Assembly: GCA_001897035.1 (NCBI GenBank) | Contig: MKRS01000557.1 | Location: 1 to 6,731, forward strand | Length of the DNA: 6,731 bases | Direction: 5' to 3' | DNA from: Bacteroidales bacterium 45-6 | GTDB taxonomy: Bacteria > Bacteroidota > Bacteroidia > Bacteroidales > Dysgonomonadaceae | Shown here: piece by piece, positions 1 to 6,731 of the stretch | Position numbering within the stretch: the first letter of the stretch is position 1 | Layout: every line of letters begins with the position of its first letter | The notes under the pieces: generated by a model | Told to the model about the DNA's origin: nothing | What the model saw: only the letters and a program-made list of their open reading frames with translations | Databases searched by the model: none | Program-made: the position numbers and the translations under genes

Positions 1-25
1 CAAATACATCTAATAAATTGAAACT

Positions 26-1078
26 ATGAGAATACTTGTAGCTTCCGAAACAGCGTTTGTGATCAAAGGAAATGGCGTACATACCGCCTTTGTGGATCAT
101 GTGGAGCTTCTCAAATCGGAAAACGACATCGAGACAGTCGTGAACAACGAAGGCAAAGGGGATGTGTTTCATTGCCATACTTACGGCCCCTATTATTTCT
201 TGAAAGGCTTGCGCTACAAGCATCGCCGCGTGCACACCGTGCATGTCATACCCGAGTCTATCCATGGCTCTCTTCCGGCTTGGAAATTTTGGATGCCCTT
301 CGTCAAATGGTACATGAGGCAAGTCTATTCCTATGCCGATGTTTGCATCGCCATCTCCCCGAGGGTGGAGGCGGCCATCGAAGAGCTGGGCGCCCGCACA
401 CAGATTGTCCGCATCTGCAATCCGCTTCCGGTGGAACGTTGGAAACGGACGGACGAGAACCGCGCAAAGGGGCGGCAGATGTTGGGGTTGAAGGACGACG
501 ATTTTTTGGTGATCGGTGTCGGGCAGCTCCAGGCACGGAAAGGTGTTGAAGATTTTATGGACATTGCGGCCCGGATTCCGGAGGCCAAATTTGCTTGGGC
601 AGGCGGTCGTCCGTTCGGGGTGATGACCGAAGGGATTGGGCGCATCGATGCCCGCATCAGCGAGAACAGATGCTCCAATTTGCAATTCACGGGAATGCTC
701 GACTTGGACACGATGCCATACATCTATGCGGCGGCCGATGCCATGCTTTTCCCCTCTTATCAGGAGAATTGCCCATTGGCTCCCATCGAAGCAGCAGCTT
801 GTGGCATGCCCGTCATATTCCGTGACATATCCGAATACGAGTCCCTCTATGAATATCCATACCTGAAAGCCTCAACCACCGATGAGTTTGTGGAGATGAC
901 GCGCCGCCTGATGAACGACAAGGAATATTATCAAGCCGGGCTTGTGACGTCCGAGCAGCTTATCCTGCAATTCGACAAAAAAGAGGTGAGGCAGAAATTG
1001 ATGGAACTCTATGGCTGGCTATGTTCCTCCGATGCGAGCGTAAGGAAAACAGGAATACCTTCGTTGCAGACGGCGTAA
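26..1078 (+). CDS. GT4-family glycosyltransferase, probably membrane-associated
   Basis: This 350-residue retaining GT-B glycosyltransferase (family GT4) is expected to move a sugar from a nucleotide-sugar donor to an acceptor at the inner face of the cytoplasmic membrane. The N-terminal acceptor half carries a glycine loop (KGNGVHT, about 14-20) and DVFHCHTYGP (46-55). The C-terminal donor half begins near 158 with VIGVGQLQARKG (162-173), whose R171/K172 should contact the donor phosphates. It has the GT4 EX7E motif at E247 and E255 in ENCPLAPIEAAACG. Residues 84-103 are rich in Trp, Phe, Tyr, Lys and Arg, as in monotopic membrane enzymes. From memory the pattern resembles CpoA-type glycolipid glycosyltransferases, so a lipid acceptor is an inference; a polysaccharide acceptor remains possible. 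The ATG at 26 is the first start, because two in-frame TAA codons lie at 11-16. The upstream promoter is outside the window. Family is fairly certain, substrate is not. Confidence 0.9.
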   Translation: MRILVASETAFVIKGNGVHTAFVDHVELLKSENDIETVVNNEGKGDVFHCHTYGPYYFLKGLRYKHRRVHTVHVIPESIHGSLPAWKFWMPFVKWYMRQVYSYADVCIAISPRVEAAIEELGARTQIVRICNPLPVERWKRTDENRAKGRQMLGLKDDDFLVIGVGQLQARKGVEDFMDIAARIPEAKFAWAGGRPFGVMTEGIGRIDARISENRCSNLQFTGMLDLDTMPYIYAAADAMLFPSYQENCPLAPIEAAACGMPVIFRDISEYESLYEYPYLKASTTDEFVEMTRRLMNDKEYYQAGLVTSEQLILQFDKKEVRQKLMELYGWLCSSDASVRKTGIPSLQTA

Positions 1079-1122
1079 GTTGCAGATAATTCTTTTTTTA
1101 GACAAAATATGCGTAGTTGTTT

Positions 1123-1179
1123 CGCAGAGATTTAACTTAATCTCTGCGGTACTTTGCGCTTCTTCCTTTTGTGTTTGTG
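1123..1179. repeat. Perfect 10-bp palindrome leading into 10-base-phased CTYTGCG units
   Basis: CGCAGAGATT (1123-1132) is the exact reverse complement of AATCTCTGCG (1139-1148), with a 6-base loop, starting 45 bases past the glycosyltransferase stop. The right arm ends in CTCTGCG (1142-1148). CTTTGCG follows exactly 10 bases later (1152-1158), then the weaker copies CTTTTGTG (1166-1173) and TGTTTGTG (1172-1179). I infer a member of a dispersed intergenic repeat family. It could also serve as the terminator of the upstream gene, although the T-rich tract after it is broken by C and G, or as an operator. Confidence 0.6.
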
Positions 1180-1202
1180 TGTGAAATTGAAACCTGTTTT
1201 AC

Positions 1203-1216
1203 GCTGAGTTTTCAGC
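1203..1216. repeat. Small inverted repeat GCTGA/TCAGC
   Basis: GCTGA (1203-1207) and TCAGC (1212-1216) form a 5-bp stem with a 4-base loop. No clean T-run follows, so it is a weak terminator candidate at best. It may be chance or part of the repeat that precedes it. Confidence 0.25.
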
Positions 1217-1266
1217 ATTCGTCAACCTTATACTTAATCGGCTATGAATCACTCTGTCTGATTATT

Positions 1267-1297
1267 TTTATTTCAACTTTTTTTAATGGTAAATTTG
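1267..1297 (+). promoter_or_regulatory. Candidate promoter for nnr
   Basis: TAAATTTG (1290-1297) matches the Bacteroidetes -7 consensus TAnnTTTG perfectly. TTTA (1267-1270) sits 19 bases upstream, one base from the -33 consensus TTTG. Transcription would start near 1303, giving nnr a leader of about 160 bases. It is the best promoter match in the gap, but the -33 box is imperfect. Confidence 0.45.
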
Positions 1298-1362
1298 ATG
1301 GCGAGAAGCATCAAAATCCGTAAATTTATTGCGGCAAAAATTGGTGGTGAAGGTGGAGAATG

Positions 1363-1424
1363 ACTCGGTCACTACTTATGAATGATGAGTGATAAATGAT
1401 CGAATTACAGGATCACTCGTTCAC
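1363..1424. repeat. Short direct and inverted repeats in the nnr leader
   Basis: ACTCGGTCAC (1363-1372) recurs as ACTCGTTCAC (1415-1424) with one mismatch, 52 bases apart start to start. Between them GAGTGAT (1387-1393) is the inverse of ATCACTC (1412-1418), so the second copy could pair with the middle element as a 7-bp stem with an 18-base loop. They lie within the predicted nnr leader. This could be a regulatory structure or chance in a low-complexity stretch. Confidence 0.3.
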
Positions 1425-1461
1425 ATTTTGCTGCTAACGACAATAAATAGACGATTTTTTC

Positions 1462-2988
1462 ATGTCCATCAAAATCCTGTCCGCCCCCCGAATTCGTACC
1501 ATCGATGCCTGCACCATCGAGCACGAACCCATTTCTTCTATCCATCTGATGGAAAGGGCCTCTGATGCTTTTGTTGCTGCATTTGCCAATGCGGTTTTGC
1601 CTGACAAGTGTATCACGGTGTTTGCCGGCACTGGAAACAACGGCGGCGATGCCTTTGCCATCGCAAGGCTTTTGTTCAAGAAGGCTTATCGGGTGAAGGT
1701 CTTTCTTGTGAAAAATCCGGAAGCCAAACTTTCCGCCGACTGCAACGAAAACATGTGGCGGTGGCGCAATTTGCCCGAAGCCTATTTTCAGGAAATAAAA
1801 ACGGAGGCAGGTCTTTCATCCGTCGATTTTGGCGATGTAGTGGTGGACGGTTTGTTTGGATCGGGTCTCAATCGCCCTTTGTCGGGATTGTATGAAGCGG
1901 TTGTGAAGAAGATAAATGAACAGAATTTGCCTGTCTATTCGGTGGATATTCCTTCCGGATTGTTCGTCGATGACAATCGCGAGCGGCAGGGCGGGGAAGT
2001 GGTTCGGTCGAAGAAGACATTCAGCTTCCAGTTCCCGAAATTGGCCTTTCTGCTTCCGGAAAATGGCGACTATGTGCCGGAATTCGAAGTGTTGGACATC
2101 GGCTTGTGGCCAAAGGCGATGGAAGAGGCGCAAACGGATTTTTTTTTCCTTCAAAAGGAGGATATTCGGAAAATGCTCCACACCCGGGCGCGATTTTCGC
2201 ACAAAGGCACCTTCGGACATGCCTACCTTGTGGCAGGGCAATATGCTAAGATGGGAGCCGCAGTGATTGCCTCGAAGGCTTGCCTGAGGGCTGGTGTAGG
2301 TCTGCTGACGGTGCATTGTCCCAAATCAGGTGTGAATGTACTTCAAATAGCTCTCCCTGAGGCGATGGTGGATGCAGATGCCGATGAAAATGAAAATTCG
2401 GAATTGGCTAACCTTTCGCCCAAACATACGGTTGGGATTGGCCCCGGCATTGGTAAAAGTGAGAAGGTTCGGAAAATGTTCGAGCAGTTGCTTCACGGTG
2501 TAAGCAAGCCGATAGTGGTGGATGCGGATGCGTTGAACTTGCTCTCGGAACATCGCCAATTGATCTCGCTTTTACCTCCAAACAGCATCTTGACTCCTCA
2601 TCCCACCGAATTTGACCGCTTGGCTGGCGAAACGTTCGGTTCGGGCTTCGACCGCCTGCAATCTGCGCGAAAAATAGCCTCGCAATGGGCCGTGATTGTC
2701 GTTCTGAAAGGTGCTTACACTGCAATTGCTTTGCCCGATGGCAGGGTTTATTTCAATTCGACCGGAAATCCCGGCATGGCCACAGCTGGTAGCGGAGATT
2801 GCCTCACCGGAATTCTCACCGGACTCTTGGCGCAAGGATATTCTCCCGAAGAGGCATCTTTGATTGGCGTTTTTGTGCATGGCTTGGCTGGAGATTTGGC
2901 CTTGGAAAGGGCTTTTTCGGTGGAAAGTCTCCTTGCATCCGACATTGCAGAGTCGCTCGGCGCGGCATTTTCGAAGATTCGGGAATGA
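1462..2988 (+). CDS. nnr: Bifunctional NAD(P)H-hydrate repair enzyme (epimerase + ADP/ATP-dependent dehydratase)
   Basis: This 508-residue cytosolic protein joins the two NAD(P)HX repair activities, as in E. coli Nnr (YjeF). The N-terminal epimerase domain (about 1-220) interconverts R- and S-NAD(P)HX. It shows the GTGNNGGDAFAIA loop (56-68), DGLFGSGL (129-136) and DIPSGL (162-167). The C-terminal ribokinase-like dehydratase (about 235-505) turns S-NAD(P)HX back into NAD(P)H at the cost of a nucleotide. It shows KGTFGH (248-253), GIGPGIG (325-331), DADALN (354-359), TPHPTEF (378-384) and GSGDCLTG (443-450), with D446 as expected catalytic base. Length matches the fused family and all key motifs are intact. 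NNGGDA replaces the commoner NNGGDG, a mild variant. The ATG at 1462 is preceded by an in-frame TAA (1444-1446) with no other start between, so the start is firm. It appears to be transcribed alone, from the candidate promoter near 1290 to a terminator on its stop codon. Confidence 0.96.
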   Translation: MSIKILSAPRIRTIDACTIEHEPISSIHLMERASDAFVAAFANAVLPDKCITVFAGTGNNGGDAFAIARLLFKKAYRVKVFLVKNPEAKLSADCNENMWRWRNLPEAYFQEIKTEAGLSSVDFGDVVVDGLFGSGLNRPLSGLYEAVVKKINEQNLPVYSVDIPSGLFVDDNRERQGGEVVRSKKTFSFQFPKLAFLLPENGDYVPEFEVLDIGLWPKAMEEAQTDFFFLQKEDIRKMLHTRARFSHKGTFGHAYLVAGQYAKMGAAVIASKACLRAGVGLLTVHCPKSGVNVLQIALPEAMVDADADENENSELANLSPKHTVGIGPGIGKSEKVRKMFEQLLHGVSKPIVVDADALNLLSEHRQLISLLPPNSILTPHPTEFDRLAGETFGSGFDRLQSARKIASQWAVIVVLKGAYTAIALPDGRVYFNSTGNPGMATAGSGDCLTGILTGLLAQGYSPEEASLIGVFVHGLAGDLALERAFSVESLLASDIAESLGAAFSKIRE

Positions 2989-3012
2989 AATTGCAGAAAA
3001 TGCAATTTTTTT
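2988..3012 (+). terminator. Intrinsic terminator of nnr
   Basis: AAATTGCA (2988-2995) pairs perfectly with TGCAATTT (3001-3008) around a 5-base loop, and the T-run covers 3006-3012. The stem begins on the last base of the nnr stop codon, so there is no 3' untranslated spacer. The stem is AT-rich and moderately stable. Confidence 0.7.
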
Positions 3013-3075
3013 CACCACTCAACCCCCTTGTTTATCAGTCTATTCTTAATTTATTTGAAAAAAATATTCGAAATC

Positions 3076-3107
3076 TTTTGGCGAAAATAAAAAAGTACCT
3101 ATCTTTG
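3076..3107 (+). promoter_or_regulatory. Promoter of the tRNA-Glu/rpsT unit
   Basis: TTTTG (3076-3080) and TATCTTTG (3100-3107) are separated by 19 bases. Both boxes fit the Bacteroidetes primary sigma factor consensus (TTTG, 19-21 bases, TAnnTTTG) perfectly. Transcription should start at about 3112-3116, leaving a leader of about 45 bases to be removed from the tRNA precursor. Confidence 0.85.
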
Positions 3108-3159
3108 CATCCGCAAACGAGAACAAAGGTTTTCTGAAAGCAACGATCTTTAAAAGAAT

Positions 3160-3231
3160 GGCCCATTCGTCTATCGGTTAGGACGCAAGATTTTCATTCT
3201 TGAAAGAGGGGTTCGACTCCCCTATGGGCTA
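3160..3231 (+). tRNA. tRNA-Glu (anticodon UUC)
   Basis: The 72-base cloverleaf is complete. The acceptor stem is 3160-3166 with 3224-3230, closed by a G-U pair at its end. The D stem is 3169-3171 with 3182-3184. The anticodon stem is CAAGA (3186-3190) with TCTTG (3198-3202), and its loop carries TTC at 3193-3195, which reads Glu codons GAA and GAG. The T stem is AGGGG (3207-3211) with CCCCT (3219-3223), with loop TTCGACT. The discriminator base is A3231. CCA is not encoded, so it must be added by the CCA-adding enzyme. It lies 42 bases before rpsT with no terminator between, so the two are probably co-transcribed. Confidence 0.97.
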
Positions 3232-3273
3232 CAAAAAAACGAAAAAAACAATTTAATATTTAGATTAGTCGAT

Positions 3274-3528
3274 ATGGCAAATCATAAGTCAGCATTAAAA
3301 AGAATTAGACAAGCAAGCGTAGCTCGTTTGAAAAATAGATACGTAGCAAAAACAACTCGTAACTCGGTTCGCGATTTGCGTGCCCTCACAAATAAAGAAG
3401 AAGCTAAAAAGCTTTATCCTTCTGTTTGTTCGATGTTGGATCGCTTGGCGAAGAAAAACGTTATCCACAAGAACAAAGCCAGCAACTTGAAGTCGAAGTT
3501 GTCTGCTCACATCGCTAAATTAGCTTAA
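3274..3528 (+). CDS. rpsT: 30S ribosomal protein S20
   Basis: This 84-residue, Lys/Arg-rich helical protein is ribosomal protein S20, which binds 16S rRNA in the body of the small subunit and helps early 30S assembly. The start [13 protein letters not shown] and the C-terminal [19 protein letters not shown] are family signatures, and the length is normal for S20 (about 85-90). The ATG at 3274 gives exactly the canonical N-terminus. The region before it is AT-rich with no Shine-Dalgarno sequence, as is common in this phylum. It follows tRNA-Glu in the same transcription unit and ends before a strong terminator, so expression should follow the tRNA promoter at 3076-3107. No frameshift or odd residue was seen. 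Confidence 0.98.
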   Translation: MANHKSALKRIRQASVARLKNRYVAKTTRNSVRDLRALTNKEEAKKLYPSVCSMLDRLAKKNVIHKNKASNLKSKLSAHIAKLA

Positions 3529-3533
3529 GGTTC

Positions 3534-3550
3534 AGGTTTCTCGGAAACCT
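3534..3550 (+). other. Small hairpin just after rpsT
   Basis: AGGTTTC (3534-3540) and GAAACCT (3544-3550) are exact reverse complements around TCG, five bases after the rpsT stop codon. No T-run follows, so it is unlikely to terminate by itself. It may protect the 3' end of the transcript or mark a processing site. Confidence 0.4.
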
Positions 3551-3572
3551 ATCTTAATCCATAATATAATAC

Positions 3573-3606
3573 AAAAATGTCGAATCTTCTGATTCGGCAT
3601 TTTTTT
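3573..3606 (+). terminator. Intrinsic terminator of the tRNA-Glu/rpsT unit
   Basis: ATGTCGAATC (3577-3586) pairs with GATTCGGCAT (3591-3600) around TTCT, with a single G-U wobble, and a run of six T follows. The flanking A-run (3573-3576) can extend the stem and would also allow some function on the opposite strand. Confidence 0.88.
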
Positions 3607-3662
3607 GTTTATCGCCCTTATTCTTCTTAAGTAAAATTATTGGATTATTATTCAACTATCCC

Positions 3663-3693
3663 TTTGATTTTTGCTCTAAAATTTATAAATTTG
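3663..3693 (+). promoter_or_regulatory. Promoter of gyrB
   Basis: TTTG (3663-3666), a 19-base spacer and TAAATTTG (3686-3693) match the Bacteroidetes promoter consensus at every fixed position. Transcription should start near 3698-3702, giving a leader of about 60 bases. It lies downstream of the rpsT terminator, so gyrB is an independent unit. Confidence 0.75.
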
Positions 3694-3695
3694 TT

Positions 3696-3718
3696 CGTTT
3701 TTGCGAATGACAAAAACG
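3696..3718. promoter_or_regulatory. Inverted repeat over the predicted gyrB transcription start
   Basis: CGTTTTTG (3696-3703) and CAAAAACG (3711-3718) are perfect 8-bp reverse complements with a 7-base loop, beginning two bases after the -7 box. An alternative, shorter hairpin TTCG (3694-3697) with CGAA (3704-3707) would exclude it. It could be an operator or a 5'-end stem in the mRNA. Function is inferred only. Confidence 0.4.
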
Positions 3719-3743
3719 GGTATTTTGATAGTTTAGCCTATAA

Positions 3744-5720
<1,977 letters not shown>

Positions 5721-5725
5721 CGAAA

Positions 5726-5733
5726 TATCTTTG
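5726..5733 (+). promoter_or_regulatory. Promoter-like -7 box between gyrB and its terminator
   Basis: TATCTTTG matches the TAnnTTTG consensus six bases after the gyrB stop. No TTTG-like -33 box lies 18-21 bases upstream, and a terminator begins 12 bases downstream. A transcript from here would either end at once or form an attenuated leader for dcp. Chance is a real alternative. Confidence 0.25.
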
Positions 5734-5744
5734 TACCGAAGGCG

Positions 5745-5777
5745 AAAGCTGGCTACTGTTTCTGGTAGCTGGCTTTT
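5745..5777 (+). terminator. Intrinsic terminator of gyrB
   Basis: AAAGCTGGCTAC (5745-5756) pairs over all 12 positions with GTAGCTGGCTTT (5765-5776), including two adjacent G-U wobbles, around an 8-base loop. The right arm runs into TTTT and then ATT. It lies 24 bases after the gyrB stop codon. Confidence 0.8.
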
Positions 5778-5778
5778 A

Positions 5779-5839
5779 TTGATAGATGTCTTTTGTTAAA
5801 AATAGGAAAATCTCGAAAAAATGGGTGAGGTTGATAGAT
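5779..5839. repeat. 9-bp direct repeat upstream of dcp
   Basis: TTGATAGAT occurs at 5779-5787 and 5831-5839, 52 bases apart start to start, and each copy is followed within three bases by CTTTT. No clear promoter is visible between the gyrB terminator and dcp, so these copies could mark regulator sites or be chance. Confidence 0.3.
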
Positions 5840-5889
5840 TGCCTTTTCCCGAAGAGTGAACGAAAAATCAATTAATTTATAATAGTAGT

Positions 5890-6731
5890 ATGAAAAAACC
5901 AGTATTAATTGCTTTAACTATGGTTTTGGGAGTTGCCGCATATTCGCAGGTTCCCAAGTCAACGGCAGGTAAGGCACAACAGCCCGCTAAGAAAACAGCA
6001 ACAAAAAAACAGACGAGTATGACCAATCCTCTTTTACAGAAGAGTCCCCTGCAATACCAGGCTCCTCAGTTTGACAAAATCAAAGATTCAGATTTCAAAC
6101 CGGCATTCGAATATGGTCTGGCTGAACACCTGAAGCAGATAGAAGCCATCGCCAACAACCCGAAAACGCCCACCTTTGAAAACACAATCCTGGCATTGGA
6201 AACAAGCGGGCAAAACCTGCGCCGTGCCCAGTCGGTTTTTTTCAACCTGACGAGTGCGAATACCAATCCGACACTGCAAAAATTGGAAGAAGAATATTCT
6301 CCTGTTTTTGCTGCGCATTCCGATAAGATGTATTTGAACGACAAGCTCTACAAACGGGTGAAAACGATTTATGAAAAGCGCAATGAGCTTGCATTGGATG
6401 CCGAAAGCAAACGCTTGGTGGAATTTTATGAACAGGAATTTGAAATTGCAGGCGCAAACCTCTCGCCCGAGAAAAAGACGGAGCTGAAAAAGGTGAACGA
6501 ACAATTAGCTACTTATTCGACCTTGTTTTCGAATAAATTGCTGGCTGCCCGGAAAAATGGAGCGTTGCTGATTGATGACGTGAAGGAATTGGATGGCCTT
6601 TCGTCCGATGAGATTGCCGCTACGGCAGAAGATGCAAAGAATGCCGGCTATCCGGGAAAATATTTGCTGGCCTTGCAAAACACCACGCAACAGCCTTTGC
6701 TCCAGAATCTGAAGAACCGCAACGTTCGCGA
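5890..6731 (+). CDS. dcp: Peptidyl-dipeptidase Dcp (M3 family metallopeptidase), exported; 3' end outside window
   Basis: Dcp removes dipeptides from the C-termini of peptides with a zinc-dependent HExxH active site, which lies beyond this window. The 280 visible codons stay open to the edge and cover the helical N-terminal part of a protein normally near 680-700 residues. NPLLQKSPLQYQAPQFDKI (46-64), FENTILALE (96-104), SVFFNLTSANTN (115-126) and NTTQQP (264-269) align well with E. coli Dcp as I remember it. Ahead of this domain is a signal peptide: KK at 2-3, a hydrophobic core at about 4-18, and probable cleavage after the AYSQ region. There is no lipobox cysteine. A Lys/Ala/Thr/Gln-rich linker follows (about 22-43). 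I therefore infer a periplasmic enzyme that degrades imported or cell-wall peptides. The ATG at 5890 is chosen because it includes the signal peptide. The internal ATG at 6019 (M44) would give a cytosolic form starting like E. coli Dcp. Confidence 0.93.
   Translation, partial: MKKPVLIALTMVLGVAAYSQVPKSTAGKAQQPAKKTATKKQTSMTNPLLQKSPLQYQAPQFDKIKDSDFKPAFEYGLAEHLKQIEAIANNPKTPTFENTILALETSGQNLRRAQSVFFNLTSANTNPTLQKLEEEYSPVFAAHSDKMYLNDKLYKRVKTIYEKRNELALDAESKRLVEFYEQEFEIAGANLSPEKKTELKKVNEQLATYSTLFSNKLLAARKNGALLIDDVKELDGLSSDEIAATAEDAKNAGYPGKYLLALQNTTQQPLLQNLKNRNVR

Larger units (their letters stand above)
1079..1461. other. Intergenic region without a convincing gene
   Basis: These 383 bases separate the glycosyltransferase from nnr. 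I find no ORF worth calling; the best is 25 codons at 1286-1363. The stretch is AT-rich in its middle. It holds a perfect palindrome with phased CTYTGCG units (1123-1179), a small 5-bp hairpin (1203-1216), a promoter-like pair of boxes (1267-1297), and a cluster of short direct and inverted repeats just before nnr (1363-1424). No tRNA-like or recognised riboswitch structure is visible. Confidence 0.7.

Noticed and set aside
1286..1363. 25-codon ORF in the gap before nnr (MVNLMARSIKIRKF...)
   Set aside because: It is very short, has no recognisable relatives, and its start lies upstream of the -7 box at 1290-1297, so that promoter could not express it.
1627..1665. NNGGDA instead of NNGGDG in the epimerase loop of Nnr
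   Set aside because: Gly to Ala at this place is a mild change that I believe is common in Bacteroidetes homologues. All other active-site motifs are intact.
1816..2316. 166-codon minus-strand open frame inside nnr
   Set aside because: It is the antisense of a well-conserved coding region with no promoter or family resemblance.

Overview
The window reads as ordinary chromosomal DNA from a member of the Bacteroidales. Three things point there. The GyrB and Dcp proteins are of the Bacteroidales type as I remember them. The promoters match the Bacteroidetes form (TTTG, about 19 bases, TAnnTTTG). The tRNA gene has no encoded CCA, and the genes lack Shine-Dalgarno sequences. I cannot name a genus. 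All genes lie on the + strand, and I see no mobile element, phage gene, CRISPR array or defence locus.

Layout: (1) 26-1078 is a complete GT4-family glycosyltransferase, probably acting at the membrane. (2) 1079-1461 is a 383-base gap with no convincing gene. It holds a perfect 10-bp palindrome that opens a stretch of 10-base-phased CTYTGCG units, probably a dispersed intergenic repeat, followed by a candidate promoter and small repeats. (3) 1462-2988 is nnr, the two-domain enzyme that repairs damaged NAD(P)H, with an intrinsic terminator that begins on its stop codon. (4) 3076-3606 is a compact transcription unit: a strong promoter, tRNA-Glu(UUC), rpsT (ribosomal protein S20) and a terminator. 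(5) 3663-5777 is gyrB with its own promoter, a hairpin at the predicted transcription start, and a terminator. (6) 5890 to the window end is the first 280 codons of an exported M3-family peptidyl-dipeptidase (dcp), cut by the window edge.

The genes do not form one pathway. They are neighbouring housekeeping units for translation (tRNA-Glu, S20), DNA topology (GyrB), metabolite repair (Nnr), envelope glycosylation (glycosyltransferase) and peptide turnover (Dcp), each mostly with its own signals. I found no previously undescribed system. What merits a second look is non-coding: the palindrome and phased repeat after the glycosyltransferase, the hairpin over the gyrB start site, a promoter-like box just before the gyrB terminator, and the signal peptide plus lysine-rich linker on Dcp.
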